From assembly GCA_005877535.1 (NCBI GenBank), contig VBOM01000033.1:1-6118 (forward strand): DNA of 6,118 nucleotides, read 5' to 3'. The translations under genes and the position numbers were made by a program. The DNA comes from Nitrospirota bacterium. Lineage in GTDB: Bacteria; Nitrospirota; Nitrospiria; Nitrospirales; Nitrospiraceae. The notes under the pieces are model-generated. The model made no database searches, was not told the origin of the DNA, and saw nothing but the letters and a program-made list of their open reading frames with translations. Of this stretch, positions 4,999 to 6,118 are shown piece after piece. Numbering within the stretch: position 1 is the stretch's first letter; every line of letters begins with the position of its first letter.

Positions 4999-6118
4999 AA
5001 GCCTGGCATTCAATAATGGTTTTGTCAGTGGCCCTGATGGGGCTGAACGGCTGCACGCCGACGCGTGTCAGCGACCGCATGCCGCCACTCATAGTTCCGG
5101 AACGCTGGCAGAACGCCTCAGATGCTGAACCGGCCTCAACGTCCAAGGATCTCAGCCAATGGTGGAAAGGGTTCGGTGATCCCATGCTGAACGATCTGAT
5201 CGATCACGCATTGGCCACCAACCACGATCTCAGACTCGCCAAGGCGCGCGTGCGTGAAGCCAAGGCCATGGTCACTGTCGCCGAATCGGCGCTCTACCCC
5301 AGCATCGATCTGTTCGCGTCCGGCGGTCGAGACAAGAGGATAGACCGAGTCATCGGAGTGCCGGGTCCACAGGGCATCCAACTGATCACGCCCACCGCCG
5401 ATGTGGTCAGCGGCGGACTGGCGGCACGGTGGGAAATCGACGTGTTCGGCAGCAGACATCTTGAAGCGGAGGCTGCCGTCGCGAAGTCGGCGGGAACCGG
5501 AGAGACCCAGCGCGCAGTGCAAGTGGGATTACTGGCTCAGGTGGCGACGAATTATCTGGAGCTGCGCGGGGTACAGCAACGTACCAACATCCTGCTGGAG
5601 AACATTGAGGTTCAGCGAGAACGCTTGAGAGCCGTGCAAACGTTCTATAAAGCTGGCCTGGTGAATGACATGGATGTGGCCCGTCAAGAGACGCTCCTGC
5701 ACAGCACGGAAGGTACACTGCCAGTCCTGACAAGCACGGCGAAAAACTTGATCCATCGACTCAGTGTACTGCTGGGAGAAACCCCAGCGAGCTTGGAAGA
5801 GCGGTTGACTCATTCCATGCCGCTGCCTGCAACCCTGCCGACTATCCCCAGGCTCCTGCCTTCGAGTTTGCTGGAGCAGAGGCCGGATCTGCGGCTTGCA
5901 CAGACAGAGGTCAATGCGGCAGCCGCCAGCCTCGGTGCGGCGCGAGCGGATTTGTATCCGAAATTCGTCCTGTCGGCGAGCGGCGGGTTCGGTGCACTGT
6001 CGGTCGGCGGATTTCCGAGTCTGGCAGAAAGCGTGTATGCGCTGGGGTCGGGTCTCACGGCACCGATATTCAATGCTGGTCGCATAAAAGCTCATATCAC
6101 TGCGGCGGATGCGCGGCT
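4995..6118 (+). CDS. OprM/NodT-family outer-membrane efflux lipoprotein, 3' end beyond the window
   Basis: This is the outer-membrane channel of the tripartite pump, a trimeric beta-barrel with a long periplasmic alpha-barrel. The ATG overlaps the permease stop. A lipoprotein signal peptide (MKAWHSIMVLSVALMG) leads to a lipobox LNGC with Cys20 as the predicted lipidated residue. The first outer-membrane efflux repeat contains WWKGFGDPMLNDLI (from W56), NHDLRLAKARVREA (from N76), YPSIDLFASGG and the signature WEIDVFG (146-152). The second repeat begins near EQRPDLRLAQ (R296-P297-D298-L299), with GAARADLYPKFVLSASGG after it. The frame stays open for 374 codons up to the window edge; relatives run about 450-490 residues, so roughly the last fifth to quarter is missing from view. 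No lesion is seen. Such proteins can serve several pumps, so this gene could remain useful even with its local adaptor broken. Confidence 0.94.
   Translation, partial: MKAWHSIMVLSVALMGLNGCTPTRVSDRMPPLIVPERWQNASDAEPASTSKDLSQWWKGFGDPMLNDLIDHALATNHDLRLAKARVREAKAMVTVAESALYPSIDLFASGGRDKRIDRVIGVPGPQGIQLITPTADVVSGGLAARWEIDVFGSRHLEAEAAVAKSAGTGETQRAVQVGLLAQVATNYLELRGVQQRTNILLENIEVQRERLRAVQTFYKAGLVNDMDVARQETLLHSTEGTLPVLTSTAKNLIHRLSVLLGETPASLEERLTHSMPLPATLPTIPRLLPSSLLEQRPDLRLAQTEVNAAAASLGAARADLYPKFVLSASGGFGALSVGGFPSLAESVYALGSGLTAPIFNAGRIKAHITAADAR

Noticed and set aside
4030..5013. Minus-strand 327-codon frame opposite the permease
   Set aside because: Its His/Arg/Gln/Asp-rich composition is typical of antisense of GC-rich coding DNA, and the plus strand encodes conserved permease sequence throughout.

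Overview
The window carries the regulated end of a tripartite RND-type multidrug efflux operon from a diderm (Gram-negative) bacterium, lying close to what looks like a genomic-island attachment site. The operon genes are GC-rich, while roughly the first 560 bases look more AT-rich and hold no intact gene. Taxonomy cannot be fixed from the sequence. Outer-membrane lipoprotein export and an AcrB-like pump point to Proteobacteria or a relative; Nitrospirota is a guess from codon and sequence style only.

Left region (1-560). Read on the minus strand, the first 25 bases match the 3' half of a CAU-anticodon tRNA, from the anticodon loop through the stem, 5-nt variable loop and T-stem. The 5' half is missing, as expected at the distal att junction of an element integrated at the anticodon loop. 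The island would then extend to the right of base 25. Bases 26-500 contain an 11-bp tandem repeat, a perfect 12-bp palindrome and a small minus-strand reading frame with a strong Shine-Dalgarno but an in-frame amber codon. Just upstream of the regulator gene, a near-consensus leftward promoter overlaps a weaker rightward promoter, and an imperfect palindrome (candidate MarR operator) lies across them.

Operon (561 to the window end, plus strand). The order is a MarR-family regulator, a periplasmic adaptor (membrane fusion protein), an AcrB-type inner-membrane permease and an OprM/NodT-type outer-membrane factor cut by the window edge. The permease (1047 codons) and the visible part of the outer-membrane factor are intact, and ATGA overlaps link adaptor to permease and permease to outer-membrane factor.

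The adaptor is clearly broken. Its signal peptide and start are gone at a junction that fuses the MarR C-terminus to adaptor sequence in another frame. A second junction near 1504-1516 removes roughly one beta-barrel domain and shifts the frame. The locus therefore looks like a once complete regulator-pump operon that has lost its adaptor while keeping open pump genes. No undescribed defence or other system was recognised; the most notable signals are the att-like tRNA half, the double-deletion adaptor and the divergent promoter/operator architecture.
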